A stretch of 38,224 nucleotides of DNA, taken from contig NZ_MUMI01000218.1 in NCBI RefSeq assembly GCF_002155975.1, forward strand, positions 1-38,224, in the 5' to 3' direction. Below, in pieces: positions 16,966 through 25,365 of the stretch (the stretch's first letter is position 1; the number at the start of each line of letters is the position of its first letter). The notes beneath the pieces are model-generated. The model searched no databases. It was not told the DNA's origin and worked only from the letters and a program-made list of their open reading frames with translations. The position numbers and the translations under genes are program-made. This stretch comes from Amycolatopsis kentuckyensis. GTDB lineage: Bacteria; Actinomycetota; Actinomycetes; Mycobacteriales; Pseudonocardiaceae.

Positions 16966-18690
16966 ATGACCGAGCACCGGATCGCCACGTCGGTCCTCGT
17001 CATCGGGACCGGCGGAGGCGGCCTGCGCGCCGCGATCGAGCTGGCCGAGCGCGGCATCGACGTCCTCGCGGTCGGCAAGCGGGCGAAGTCGGACGCGCAC
17101 ACCACCCTCGCCGCCGGCGGCATCAACGCGGCGCTGGCGACGATGGACCCGGAGGACTCGTGGCAGCAGCACGCGGCGGACACGCTGAAGGAGAGCTACC
17201 TGCTGGCCGATCCCGAGACCGTGCGGATCGTCACCGAGAACGCCGCCCGGGGCATCGAGGACCTCGAGCGCTACGGAATGCCCTTCGCCCGGGAAGCCGA
17301 CGGGAAGATCTCCCAGCGCTTCTTCGGCGCGCACACCTACCGCCGCACCGCGTTCGCCGGGGACTACACCGGGCTGGAAATCCAGCGCACGCTGGTCAAC
17401 CGGGCGGCGCAGCTGGGCGTCCCGGTCCTGGACACCGTTTACGTCACGCGGATCCTGGCCCGGGACAACGTCGTCTTCGGCGCCTACGGATTCGACCTCG
17501 TCGACGGGACGAGATACGTGATTCACGCCGACGCAGTGATCCTCGCCGCGGGCGGGCACACGCGTATCTGGCGCCGCACCTCGTCCCGCCGGGACGAGAA
17601 CACCGGTGATTCATTCCGGCTCGCCGTCTTGGCGGGCGGCCGGATCCGGGACGCCGAGCTCGTCCAGTTCCACCCGTCGGGTCTGATCGCGCCGGAGAAC
17701 GCCGCGGGCACACTCGTCTCGGAGGCGGCCCGCGGCGAAGGCGGGGTGCTGCGCAACGCGCTCGGCGAGCGGTTCATGGCCCGCTACGACCCGGACCGGA
17801 TGGAACTGTCCACTCGCGACAGGGTGGCGCTGGCGGCCTACACCGAGATCAAGGAGGGACGCGGGACGCCGGGTGGCGGAGTGTGGCTCGACGTCTCGCA
17901 CCTGCCGAGGGAAACGATCATGCGCCGGCTCCCCCGCGTCTACCAGACCCTGCTCGAACTGCAGATGCTCGACATCACCCGCGAACCGATCGAGATCGCG
18001 CCCACCGCGCACTACTCGATGGGCGGGGTCTGGGTCCGACCGGAGGACCACGGCACCGGTGTCGAGGGCCTGTACGCGCTCGGCGAGGCGGCGAGCGGTC
18101 TGCACGGCGCGAACCGGCTCGGCGGCAACTCCCTGATCGAGCTGCTGGTCTACGGTCGCATCGTCGGTGAAGCCGCCGCGCGCTACTCACGCGACCTGGG
18201 AGCGCAACAGCGGTCGCCGGCGGCGACGGAGGAAGCCCGGGGCGAGGTCGACGACCTGCTGGCCGCCGACGGCCCGGAGAACGTGCGCGCCCTGCAGCGC
18301 ACGGTGCGCAACACCATGACCGAACACGCCGGAGTGGTCCGTGACGAGACCGGCCTGCGCGCCGGCCTGGCCGAGCTGGACGAACTGGAAAGCCGGCTGG
18401 GTGCCGTGGGCGTCCACCCCGACATCGCCGGGTTCCAGGACCTCGCGCACGCGTTCGACCTCAAGGCGGCGGTACTGGCCGCGCGGGCCACGCTCGAATC
18501 GGCGCTCGATCGCCGCGAGACGCGTGGCTGCCACAACCGCGCGGACCACCCCGACCTCGACGAGTCGCTGCGGGTGAACCTCGTCTGGTCCGGGCCCGGG
18601 CGGGTCGCGCGCGAAGAGCTTTCCCCGATCCCGGGAGAAATCGCTTCGCTCATGCGCGAGGTGTCCTCCGCGGGCAAGCTGGTCGAATGA
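16966..18690 (+). CDS. SdhA/FrdA/NadB-like FAD-dependent oxidoreductase
   Basis: 574-residue flavoprotein of the succinate dehydrogenase/fumarate reductase/L-aspartate oxidase family. FAD-binding GTGGGGLRAAIE lies at the N-terminus and HTTLAAGGINAAL is next. The active-site region is FHPSGL...TLVSEAARGEGG, followed by AHYSMGGVW and the second FAD contact HGANRLGGNSLIELLVYGR. The C-terminal helical domain is present, so the length is normal. No iron-sulfur or membrane-anchor subunit is encoded nearby, so it is either a solo oxidase/reductase or partners with subunits elsewhere. The ATG at 16966 follows the upstream stop by 2 bases; GTG at 16960, overlapping that stop, is an alternative start. 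Confidence 0.88.
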   Translation: MTEHRIATSVLVIGTGGGGLRAAIELAERGIDVLAVGKRAKSDAHTTLAAGGINAALATMDPEDSWQQHAADTLKESYLLADPETVRIVTENAARGIEDLERYGMPFAREADGKISQRFFGAHTYRRTAFAGDYTGLEIQRTLVNRAAQLGVPVLDTVYVTRILARDNVVFGAYGFDLVDGTRYVIHADAVILAAGGHTRIWRRTSSRRDENTGDSFRLAVLAGGRIRDAELVQFHPSGLIAPENAAGTLVSEAARGEGGVLRNALGERFMARYDPDRMELSTRDRVALAAYTEIKEGRGTPGGGVWLDVSHLPRETIMRRLPRVYQTLLELQMLDITREPIEIAPTAHYSMGGVWVRPEDHGTGVEGLYALGEAASGLHGANRLGGNSLIELLVYGRIVGEAAARYSRDLGAQQRSPAATEEARGEVDDLLAADGPENVRALQRTVRNTMTEHAGVVRDETGLRAGLAELDELESRLGAVGVHPDIAGFQDLAHAFDLKAAVLAARATLESALDRRETRGCHNRADHPDLDESLRVNLVWSGPGRVAREELSPIPGEIASLMREVSSAGKLVE

Positions 18691-18736
18691 GCCGCCGGGG
18701 TCCGGCCGCGCAGCCGGGCCCCGGGAGCCGACGTCG

Positions 18737-18749
18737 TAGAGTCGGGGGG
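18737..18749 (+). promoter_or_regulatory. Possible leaderless promoter of the sigma gene
   Basis: TAGAGT (18737-18742) is a good actinobacterial -10 element and its last base is 7 bases before the GTG start at 18749, so the transcript could begin on the start codon. No clear -35 is visible. Readthrough from the upstream genes (58-base gap) is also possible. Confidence 0.4.
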
Positions 18750-19657
18750 TGACGGATTCCGGGATGAGTGCCGAACTCGGCGACCTGGCCGATCTCGAGG
18801 CGGCCACGGCCGCCTTCACCCGGGTGCGGCCGCGCCTGTTCGGGATCGCCTACCGCATGCTCAGCAGCGTCACCGAGGCCGAGGACCTGGTGCAGGAGGT
18901 CTGGCTGCGCTGGCAGACCTACGACCGGTCCACCGTGGCCAACCCGGAAGCGTTCCTGGCGACGACCACCACCCGGCTGGCCATCAACGTCCTCCAGTCG
19001 GCCCGGAACCGCCGGGAGACCTACATCGGGCCGTGGCTGCCCGAACCGGTCGACACCGCCGCGGACCCGTACCTGGGCGCCGAACGCGGCGAAGCGCTGG
19101 AGTTCGCGACCCTGCTGCTGATGGAGAAGCTCACCCCCGGCGAACGCGCCGCCTACGTGCTGCGGGAAGCCTTCGACTACTCCTACGGCCAGATCGCCGA
19201 AATCCTGTCCTCGACCGAACCCGCGGTGCGCCAGCTGGTCAGCCGGGCCCGCAAGCACCTCACGAGCGAGCGGCACGCGTCGGTGCCCGCGGCCGAGCAG
19301 CGGGAACTGCTGACCGCCTTCCTCACCGCCGCCCGGGCCGGGGACATGGCCGCGCTGGAACGGCTCTTCACGCCGGACGTGACCAGCCTGTCCGACGGCA
19401 ACGGCCGCAAGGGCGTCGCCCGCACCCCGGTCGTGGGCGCGACGCGGGTGGCGAAGTTCCTGCTGGCGATCTCCAGCTGGTTCTGGGACGGCATGGACGT
19501 GCGGTGGGCCGTCACGAACGGGCAGACCTCCGCAGTGCTCGTCCAGGACGGCGTCCCGTACGGCCTGCTCACCGTCAGCGCCACCGGCGAAGGCATCGAT
19601 CAGGTGCTGTGGCTGGTCAACCCCGAGAAGAACCAGGCGGTGCCGGTCCCGGCCTGA
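18749..19657 (+). CDS. ECF41-family (SigJ-like) sigma factor with SnoaL-like C-terminal domain
   Basis: 302 residues. Region 2 is LFGIAYRMLSSVTEAEDLVQ (30-49), region 4 is LTPGERAAYVLREAFDYSYG plus IAEILSSTEPAVRQLVSRAR (128-168). It carries the three ECF41 signatures: WLPEP in the linker (96-100), DGNGRK (216-221, for DGGGK) and NPEKN (291-295, for NPDKL) in a SnoaL/NTF2-like domain of about 115 residues. In this group the fused domain replaces a separate anti-sigma factor and tunes activity. Known ECF41 promoters read TGTCACA-N16-CGTC; close matches occur at six places in this window, so this is their likely sigma factor. Start GTG 18749; ATG at 18764 is an alternative. Confidence 0.93.
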   Translation: MTDSGMSAELGDLADLEAATAAFTRVRPRLFGIAYRMLSSVTEAEDLVQEVWLRWQTYDRSTVANPEAFLATTTTRLAINVLQSARNRRETYIGPWLPEPVDTAADPYLGAERGEALEFATLLLMEKLTPGERAAYVLREAFDYSYGQIAEILSSTEPAVRQLVSRARKHLTSERHASVPAAEQRELLTAFLTAARAGDMAALERLFTPDVTSLSDGNGRKGVARTPVVGATRVAKFLLAISSWFWDGMDVRWAVTNGQTSAVLVQDGVPYGLLTVSATGEGIDQVLWLVNPEKNQAVPVPA

Positions 19658-19677
19658 CCCGCCGGCGGGAGGAATCC

Positions 19678-20043
19678 GTGTTCGACCCGCATGACGCGAC
19701 CGTGCGCCGCTTCGCCGCGGCTTGGCGCCGCCGGGACAGCGCCGCGCTCGAAGCCGTCCTCGGCGACGACGCGGTCGCGACGTGCGACGGCGGCGGCCTG
19801 GTGCCCGCGCCGGCCGGCCCGGTGCGCGGCGCGGCGGAGGTCGCCCGGCTGGTCATCGAAGTGCTGGGCGGACGGGCGGGCGCCGAGCTGACCGTCGAGT
19901 CCGTCAACGGCCGCACCGGGCTCGCCCTGCGCCACGCCTCGCGCGCCATCGCGGTCGTCGGCGCCGAAACCGCCGGAACCCGGATCACCACGCTCTGGAT
20001 CGTGCTCAACCCGGCCAAGCTGGCCGCCTGGCACCGCGGCTGA
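19678..20043 (+). CDS. Stand-alone SnoaL-like protein resembling the ECF41 regulatory domain
   Basis: 121 residues, NTF2/SnoaL fold by motif: FAAAWRRRDSAALEAVLGDD at the start, then TCDGGGLVPAP and a C-terminal VLNPAKLAAW. DGGG and NPAKL correspond to the DGGGK and NPDKL motifs of the ECF41 C-terminal domain, here without any sigma region. GTG start with GGGAGG 5 bases upstream, 20 bases after the sigma stop, so co-transcribed and dosage-linked. Inference: it may compete with or bind in place of the fused domain of the sigma factor. A small SnoaL-type enzyme is the alternative. Confidence 0.85.
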   Translation: MFDPHDATVRRFAAAWRRRDSAALEAVLGDDAVATCDGGGLVPAPAGPVRGAAEVARLVIEVLGGRAGAELTVESVNGRTGLALRHASRAIAVVGAETAGTRITTLWIVLNPAKLAAWHRG

Positions 20044-20068
20044 CCGGGCCCGCCTGGCGGGCCCGGTC
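20042..20068. terminator. Bidirectional terminator between convergent genes
   Basis: A perfect 13-base inverted repeat, GACCGGGCCCGCC (20042-20054) and its complement (20056-20068) around one T, starts inside the stop codon of the SnoaL-like gene and ends 6 bases before the stop of the convergent SDR gene. It probably ends transcription from both sides. Confidence 0.75.
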
Positions 20069-20073
20069 CTCCC

Positions 20074-20808
20074 TCACCGCGCCAGCCACTCCCGGTAGGT
20101 AGTCTTCGCGATGACGGCGCCGTCCTTCGCGATGAGGGCGTCCCCCGAAGCAGCCGCGAACAGGCCGGCCTGGTCGTCGGTCACGACCGGCCGCCGGTCA
20201 CCCTGGGCGGCCAGGGTGACCCGGCCCAGCTCGTCGAGAGCGAACACCTCCGGCCCGGCGACGTTCCGCGTCCCCCGCAGCGGCGCGCCCATGCTGACGT
20301 CGGCGACCGCCTGGGCGACGTCGTCCGCCGCGATGGGCTGGATCCGCGTCGCGGGCAGGCGGACGGTGTTCTCGTCGGAGGTCCAGGACATCGTCGCGGC
20401 CATGAACTCGAAGAACTGCGTGGCGCGGACGATCGAGTACGGCACCGGCCCGGCCTTGAGGATGTCCTCCTGCAGCACCTTCGCCCGGTAGTAGACCAGG
20501 TCCGGCACGAGCTCGGCGCCCACGATCGAGAGGATGACCGCGTGGCCGACCCCGGCCGCGGCCGCCGCCTCCAGCAGGTTGTCCATGGTCGTCCGGAAGA
20601 ACGCGGGCGAGGCGTCGTCGAACGTCGGCGAGTTCGTCAGGTTGACGACGACGTCGGCGCCGGCCAGCGCTTCGGCGAGACCCTTTCCGCTGAGCAGGTC
20701 CAGCCCGGTGGACGGCGAGTGCGGGACGGCTTCGTGCCCGTTCGCGGTCAGGATCTTGACCACGCGGGAGCCGATCAGCCCGGTCCCGCCGATGACGGCG
20801 ATCTTCAT
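20074..20808 (-). CDS. NmrA-like NAD(P)-binding protein (SDR, copy 2)
   Basis: 244-residue paralogue of the protein at 16205. It shares MKIAVIGGTGLIGSR, the NLTNSPTFDD region, VRATQFFEF and the C-terminal VAGPEVFALDEL. The start at 20808 is set by homology and by an ATGA overlap with the stop of the upstream cupin gene, so the two are translationally coupled. The operon has an ECF41-type promoter at 21210-21236. Its likely role is NAD(P)-dependent redox chemistry or sensing, as for copy 1. Confidence 0.88.
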   Translation of the reverse strand: MKIAVIGGTGLIGSRVVKILTANGHEAVPHSPSTGLDLLSGKGLAEALAGADVVVNLTNSPTFDDASPAFFRTTMDNLLEAAAAAGVGHAVILSIVGAELVPDLVYYRAKVLQEDILKAGPVPYSIVRATQFFEFMAATMSWTSDENTVRLPATRIQPIAADDVAQAVADVSMGAPLRGTRNVAGPEVFALDELGRVTLAAQGDRRPVVTDDQAGLFAAASGDALIAKDGAVIAKTTYREWLAR

Positions 20809-21173
20809 TTCCGCGACCATCCCTTCTCACGGAGTTCGTCTTCGGTCACCAGGTCGACCATCGGCTTGCCCGGTTCGCAGAGCATGGTGACGGTGAACTT
20901 CACCGGGACGTCGGCGCGGTTGTTGCCGTCCTGGTAGTGGATGACGTCGCCGCCCGGCTCCCAGAACGCCTCACCGGCGCGGACGACCCGCGGCGGCGCG
21001 CCTTCGAGCTCGAACACCATCTCGCCCTCCAGCACGTAGCCGAAGGCCGGTCCGGGGTGGCGGTGCGGCGGGGTGCCGGGGTCGCCCGGCGGGTACTCGA
21101 TGACGATCGTCATCGCATGCGCCCCCTCCGGCACGAACGGCGGTTTCGCCTCCTGCAACACGGTCAAAGACAC
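20805..21173 (-). CDS. Cupin-domain protein
   Basis: 122 residues, single small cupin barrel: GTPPHRHPGPAFGYVLEGE (motif 1 with two His and a Glu) and motif 2 around WEPGGDVIHYQDGNN. Metal binding is likely. GTG start preceded by a perfect AAGGAGGT 6 bases away. First gene of a leftward operon with the SDR paralogue (ATGA overlap), 30 bases or so downstream of the predicted start of transcription from the ECF41-type promoter. Such cupins often act as quercetinase-like or sensor proteins; the substrate is unknown. Confidence 0.87.
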   Translation of the reverse strand: MSLTVLQEAKPPFVPEGAHAMTIVIEYPPGDPGTPPHRHPGPAFGYVLEGEMVFELEGAPPRVVRAGEAFWEPGGDVIHYQDGNNRADVPVKFTVTMLCEPGKPMVDLVTEDELREKGWSRK

Positions 21174-21209
21174 GAGAGGACCTCCTTGACGAACGGGTAC
21201 ACCCGCTAG

Positions 21210-21236
21210 GACCGGACAGCCCCGCGATCTGTGACC
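21210..21236 (-). promoter_or_regulatory. ECF41-type promoter of the cupin-SDR operon
   Basis: Read leftward: GGTCACA (21236-21230), N16, GGTC (21213-21210), then about 37 bases to the cupin GTG. It shares the CTGTCCGGTC -10 context with the rightward promoter at 16123. Confidence 0.7.
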
Positions 21237-21245
21237 GGCGGACCG

Positions 21246-23648
21246 TCACGTGCCGCGGTGCGGCGTCGCGAGGGTGCCGCTCGCCGACAGGAGGCGCAGT
21301 TCGCGGCCCCGCCGGACCGCCGCCCCGCGGTCGGTGGCGCCGAGCTTGGCGTAGATCCGGCGGATGTGGGTGTTGACGGTGTTCAGGGAGACCAGCAGTT
21401 CGCCCGCGATCTCCGGCCGCGTCAAGTTGGTCGGCAGGTACCGCAGGACGCGCAGCTCACTCGGACTCAGCTCCTCCAGAGGTGCCCGCACCGACGGGGC
21501 CGGAACCCGGCCGCGTACCGCGTCGAGGATGGTCGCGATGAGGGTCGCATGCCTGGTTTCCCAGGCCGGTAAGGCTTCGAGAAGCCGCCACGCGCCGGTC
21601 ATCGCGAACGGGAGCACCAGCCCGTCCGGCTCGGCGAGGTCGAGCGCCCGTTCGAGGGCGGCCGCGGCGGCGCGCTCGTCGCCATCCTCGGCGTTGACGA
21701 GGGCGGTGATCAGGTGCCCTTCGATTCGCGTGAGCACGTCCTCGTCGGCGACAGGCTGGAGCACCGGAGCCGGGGCGTGCCCAGCGCGGGCCCGGGTGGC
21801 GGCCGTCCACGCGGCCACCCGGGCGGACAGCACGTGCTCGTCGGCCATCCTCACCTGGCTCTCCCGCGCGGCGGCGAACTCCGTCAGCGCGGCGCCGTGC
21901 TCGCCCCGGGCCGCGGCGAGGAGTGCGGCGACCACGTGCACGAGCAGCCGGATGCCGGGTTCACTGTCGGCTTCGGCGGCCTGCCTCGCCTGGTCCAGCC
22001 GGCGTTGCGCGTCCTCGAACTCGCCCGTCCAGGCCAGGACCCAGGCGAGAGTGGCCAGGGCAGGCGCGATGACCGGCTCGGCGTCCCACCCGTGCCGGGC
22101 GGCGAGCGCGATCGCCTCCTCGCAGCGCCGGCGGGCCAGCGCGAACGACCGGTGCGTGGACGCGAACCCGAGGTGCGCGAGGGCGGCCACCTCCAGGTAC
22201 GGGCGGTCGAGGTCGCGGGCCAGGGCGGCAGCCGCCAGCAGGTGGCGTTCACCGTCGGCCGGCCGTCCCGACCACGCCTCGGTGACCCCGGCGTTCAGCA
22301 GGACGACGGCACGCAGGCCGGCCCCGGCGGCGGGCAGGGCGTCCACGTTCGCGACCACGCAGTCGAAGTGCCCGCGCAGCCGGGCGAGCAGCAGGTCCAG
22401 CGCGGTGACCGCCATCCGGTCCGCGCCGGCCGACCGGGCGGTCTCCAGGTGCTCCGCGGCCTCGTCGAGCCGCATCCCGCCCAGCGCGTCGACGGCGCGG
22501 ACGAGGGCGAGCGAATCGTCGGACGCCGGGAACGCCCGCAGCAGCGCCCGCACCGTTTCCGCCTCGCCGTCGAGGGTCATGGTGAGCGCCTGACCGGACA
22601 GCAGGGCGGCTGCCTCGGCCCAGTCGCCGGCGGCCTGAAGGTGCCGGACGGCGTCGGCGGACTGCGCGTGCTCGGCGAACCACCGGGCCGCGAGCCGGTG
22701 CAGGCGGGGGATTTCGGCGGCCTGGGTGCGGCGCAGTTCCAGGTTCAGCAACCCGGCGAACAGGCGGTGGTACCGGAACCAGGTGCGCTCGGGGTCGAGC
22801 GCCACGACGAAGGCGTTGGCCTCGGCCAGGTCGAGCAGGATCCGCTCGGACCCGGTCGCGCCGGTGAGCAGGTCGGCGAGCGCGCCGCTGACGCGGTCCA
22901 CAATGGAGGTGCGCAGCAGCAGGCGCAGCACGTCGGCGGGCTGCCGCTCCAGCAGCTCGGCCATCAGGTACTCGGCGACGGTCCGGTCGCTGCCCGAGAA
23001 CGAGGCCACGAACCGTTCCGGGTCGGGGTGACCGGCCAGCGACAGCACCGCCAGCCGCAGTCCGGCGGCCCAGCCCTCGGTCCGTGCGTGCAGGACCGCG
23101 ATCACCCGTTCGGGCAGCTTGATCCCGGCCGCGGTCACGAGCGCGGCGGTCTCCTCGACCGTGAACTGCAGCCGGTCCGGGCGGATCTCGGCCAGATCCC
23201 CCGCGAGCCGCAGCTTGTGCAGGCCCAGGGGGAGGTCGCGGCGGGCGGCCACGACCGCGTGCGCCCGCGGCGGTAGGGCCGCCAGCAGCGCGGACAGCTG
23301 CTCGGCGGCTTCGAGCTCGTGCGCGTCGTCGACGACCAGCACGAACGGACCCGCCACTGCGCTGATCTCGGCGAGCACCTTCTCGCGGCCGTCGCAGTCC
23401 GGCGCGGCGTAGGGCGGCTCCCCGCCGCATGCCGCCCGGATCCCGCTGAGCACGCTGAACCAGAACAGCTCCGCTCCGGGTCGCATCGACACGAACGCCA
23501 TCCGGCGATCCTGCCCGTGACGCTCGGCCCACAGGCGAAGCAGCGAGGTTTTCCCGCTCCCGGCAGGCCCTGAGACGACCGTCACCCTTTTGCCCACCGC
23601 GGCTTCCAGTGCGGCGACGAGGCCGGCGCGGTCGATCAGGGCGGACAC
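21246..23648 (-). CDS. LuxR-family regulator, LAL/MalT type
   Basis: 800 residues. N-terminal STAND-type ATPase: Walker A GPAGSGKT (27-34) and Walker B VLVVDD (103-108), then a long helical, TPR-like region rich in Ala and Leu. The last 70 residues are a LuxR HTH: LSPSELRVLRYLPTNLTRPE, then LVSLNTVNTHIRRIYAKLGA. This build is that of large ATP-binding LuxR (LAL) activators that sense inducers by the helical part. The GTG start (23648) is preceded by AGGTG; a longer frame to 23744 would overlap the divergent metallo-hydrolase and lacks family sequence. It sits in the middle of the ECF41 block and is divergent from the metallo-hydrolase gene, which may be its target. Confidence 0.88.
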   Translation of the reverse strand: MSALIDRAGLVAALEAAVGKRVTVVSGPAGSGKTSLLRLWAERHGQDRRMAFVSMRPGAELFWFSVLSGIRAACGGEPPYAAPDCDGREKVLAEISAVAGPFVLVVDDAHELEAAEQLSALLAALPPRAHAVVAARRDLPLGLHKLRLAGDLAEIRPDRLQFTVEETAALVTAAGIKLPERVIAVLHARTEGWAAGLRLAVLSLAGHPDPERFVASFSGSDRTVAEYLMAELLERQPADVLRLLLRTSIVDRVSGALADLLTGATGSERILLDLAEANAFVVALDPERTWFRYHRLFAGLLNLELRRTQAAEIPRLHRLAARWFAEHAQSADAVRHLQAAGDWAEAAALLSGQALTMTLDGEAETVRALLRAFPASDDSLALVRAVDALGGMRLDEAAEHLETARSAGADRMAVTALDLLLARLRGHFDCVVANVDALPAAGAGLRAVVLLNAGVTEAWSGRPADGERHLLAAAALARDLDRPYLEVAALAHLGFASTHRSFALARRRCEEAIALAARHGWDAEPVIAPALATLAWVLAWTGEFEDAQRRLDQARQAAEADSEPGIRLLVHVVAALLAAARGEHGAALTEFAAARESQVRMADEHVLSARVAAWTAATRARAGHAPAPVLQPVADEDVLTRIEGHLITALVNAEDGDERAAAAALERALDLAEPDGLVLPFAMTGAWRLLEALPAWETRHATLIATILDAVRGRVPAPSVRAPLEELSPSELRVLRYLPTNLTRPEIAGELLVSLNTVNTHIRRIYAKLGATDRGAAVRRGRELRLLSASGTLATPHRGT

Positions 23649-23704
23649 GGGATCACCTGGATCCAGTGACGACCGCTCACCTGACGGGTGACGAACCTGG
23701 TCCC

Positions 23705-24646
23705 ATGACCACAACGAACTTCGCGCCGGTACCGCCCTCCGCACACGGCCCCGCCGTCAACGAGCAGGGCTACTTCGTCGGCCGAGTGGAGAAGAACCTC
23801 TACTGGGTCACCGACGGCGGCTACCAGGCCGCGTTCCTGACCACCCCCGACGGCGTGGTGCTGTTCGACGCACCCCCGACCATCGGGCACAACCTGCAGC
23901 GCGCCGTCGACGAGATCGCGTCGGCCAACGGCGTGTCCAACAAGGTGACGCACCTCGTCTACTCCCACCACCACGCCGACCACATCGGTGCCTCCTCGTT
24001 GTTCGGCAAGGACGTGATGCGAGTCGGCCACGCCGACACCAAGCGGCTGCTGCAGCGCTACGACGACCCGGCGCGGCCCCTGCCCGACATCACCTTCGAG
24101 CAGGACCACACCCTGCGGGTGGGCGGCGAGCGCGTCGACCTGGCCTGGCGCGGCACGAACCACACGCCGGACAACATCTACCTCCACCTGCCCGAGCACG
24201 ACACCCTGATGCTCATCGACGTCGTGGTGCCGGGCTGGGGATCGTTCGCCGCCTTCAACGTCAACAGCGACGTGCCCGGCTCCATAGCCGCTCCCGGCAC
24301 CGCGCTGTCGTTCCCGTGGAAGCACTTCATCGGCGGCCATCTCGGCCGCCTGGGCACCCGCGACGACGTCGTACTGCACGGGCAGTACATCGAGGACATC
24401 GCGGAGAGCGCGCGAGCAGCGCTGTCCACAGTGGATCCCTTGCCGTTCTACGCCAAGTACGGCGACAACACCTGGGCAGCAGTGAAAGCCTACCTCGACG
24501 CGGCGACCGAGTACGCCGCAGCACCCGTCGCCCGGAAATACGCCGGGGTGCTGGGCGCGGCCGACGTCTTCATCGCCAGCACGACGTTCGTCATCCTGGA
24601 GTCCCTTCGGCTGGAGGCCGGGGTCGGCTTGCAGATTCACCCGTGA
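23705..24646 (+). CDS. Metallo-beta-lactamase-fold hydrolase
   Basis: 313 residues. The motif SHHHADH (His88, His90, Asp92, His93) gives the HxHxDH metal site. Later ligands are in GTNHTPDN and in LIDVVVPGWG, and FIGGHLGRLG carries another His. It has no signal peptide. Related proteins are lactonases, glyoxalase-II-like or hydroxyacyl hydrolases; the precise substrate cannot be told. It is divergent from the LAL regulator with a 56-base gap, and the ribosome site before the ATG is weak. Confidence 0.88.
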   Translation: MTTTNFAPVPPSAHGPAVNEQGYFVGRVEKNLYWVTDGGYQAAFLTTPDGVVLFDAPPTIGHNLQRAVDEIASANGVSNKVTHLVYSHHHADHIGASSLFGKDVMRVGHADTKRLLQRYDDPARPLPDITFEQDHTLRVGGERVDLAWRGTNHTPDNIYLHLPEHDTLMLIDVVVPGWGSFAAFNVNSDVPGSIAAPGTALSFPWKHFIGGHLGRLGTRDDVVLHGQYIEDIAESARAALSTVDPLPFYAKYGDNTWAAVKAYLDAATEYAAAPVARKYAGVLGAADVFIASTTFVILESLRLEAGVGLQIHP

Positions 24647-24656
24647 GCCGTCGAAC

Positions 24657-24671
24657 GTGCCGCCTCGGCAC
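24657..24671. terminator. Short inverted repeat between convergent genes
   Basis: GTGCCG (24657-24662), CCT, CGGCAC (24666-24671) lies exactly between the stop of the metallo-hydrolase (24646) and the stop of the convergent monooxygenase (24672). The stem is short (6 bases), so this is a weak call. Confidence 0.35.
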
Positions 24672-25025
24672 TCAGGAGGGGCGGAGTTCGACGACGACGC
24701 GATAGCCGCCCGGTTCCGAGGTGATGTGCAAGCCCGGATCGTCGAACAAGCGCCGCAGCGAGGCATGCCATTCGGGGTTGCCGGTGGCCTTGTCGAGCGC
24801 GGTGCCCGAGGACCACTCGGCGATGTGGACGAACCGCACCTCGGGGGCGTCGGCGAGCGGCCGGTGCAGCCGAGATCGGATGAAGCCGGGCTGGGCCGAC
24901 ATGATCCGGGCGTTCTCCTGGTACCTCTCGACGAAATAACCGGCTTCGCCGACCGGAACGGTGTAGTACTTGATGACCGTGACCGGTTCGTCGACCTCGG
25001 TCTTCGATGCCAGGGATCTGCTCAC
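24672..25025 (-). CDS. ABM-type (antibiotic biosynthesis) monooxygenase-like protein
   Basis: 117 residues with the ferredoxin-like ABM pattern: VTVIKYYTVPVGEAGYFVER, then SAQPGFIRSRLHRPL, VRFVHIAEWSS and a C-terminal helix plus strand. Such small dimers oxidise quinones or aromatic substrates without cofactor, or degrade haem. The GTG start at 25025 overlaps the stop of the preceding 70-aa gene (GTGA), and GAAGGG is 8 bases upstream. It is second in a leftward operon behind an ECF41-type promoter. Confidence 0.82.
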   Translation of the reverse strand: MSRSLASKTEVDEPVTVIKYYTVPVGEAGYFVERYQENARIMSAQPGFIRSRLHRPLADAPEVRFVHIAEWSSGTALDKATGNPEWHASLRRLFDDPGLHITSEPGGYRVVVELRPS

Positions 25026-25234
25026 TTGGGGTTCCCTTCCTCGACCGCTTCGACCGCGCCGAGAAGACCGCGGAGGTTGACCTCGTAGCGCTCCGCGTCG
25101 GTGGGGTCGAACAGCCATTCGGTGATCGGTGTGCGGGCGGCGTCTTCGGGGTGGCTCGATTCGGCGATGTCCAGCTCGGCCGACACCTCGATCTCGAGCC
25201 CGTGCAGGAACTTTTCGTGGTCCGGCGTGCTCAT
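25022..25234 (-). CDS. Small acidic protein of unknown function
   Basis: 70 residues, strongly acidic, no signal or membrane segment: MSTPDHEKFLHGLEIEVSAE at the start and a helical tail LLGAVEAVEEGNPK. I do not recognise it. The ATG lies only 9 bases after the -10 element of an ECF41-type promoter, so the mRNA may be leaderless or nearly so. Its stop overlaps the GTG of the ABM gene, so coupled synthesis is likely. It may be an accessory or binding partner of that enzyme. Confidence 0.72.
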   Translation of the reverse strand: MSTPDHEKFLHGLEIEVSAELDIAESSHPEDAARTPITEWLFDPTDAERYEVNLRGLLGAVEAVEEGNPK

Positions 25235-25243
25235 GTCCCTTGA

Positions 25244-25270
25244 GACAAGGCAGCCCGCCGTGTTGTGACA
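25244..25270 (-). promoter_or_regulatory. ECF41-type promoter of the 70-aa/ABM operon
   Basis: Read leftward: TGTCACA (25270-25264), N16, TGTC (25247-25244). The spacer ends in GGCTGCCT, the same bases as at the peroxidase promoter. The ATG follows after 9 bases. Confidence 0.78.
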
Positions 25271-25292
25271 AGCGCGACCTGAGTTCCGTTCC

Positions 25293-25319
25293 GGTCACGA
25301 ACGCCGGTGCTGCGCTGTC
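25293..25319 (+). promoter_or_regulatory. ECF41-like promoter of the ltrA-like gene
   Basis: GGTCACG (25293-25299), N16, TGTC (25316-25319), 46 bases before the ATG at 25366. Two bases of the upstream element differ from TGTCACA, so the match is weaker than the others. Confidence 0.5.
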
Positions 25320-25365
25320 CTGGCTCGCAACCGACCCAGTGGGATGGAGCGAGCCCTTGCCGCCG

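Noticed and set aside
23649-23704. ECF41-like promoter elements between the LAL regulator and the metallo-hydrolase
   Set aside because: CGTCACC-N15-CGTC leftward and GCTCACC-N17-GGTC rightward differ in both heptamer and spacing, so they are no better than chance.
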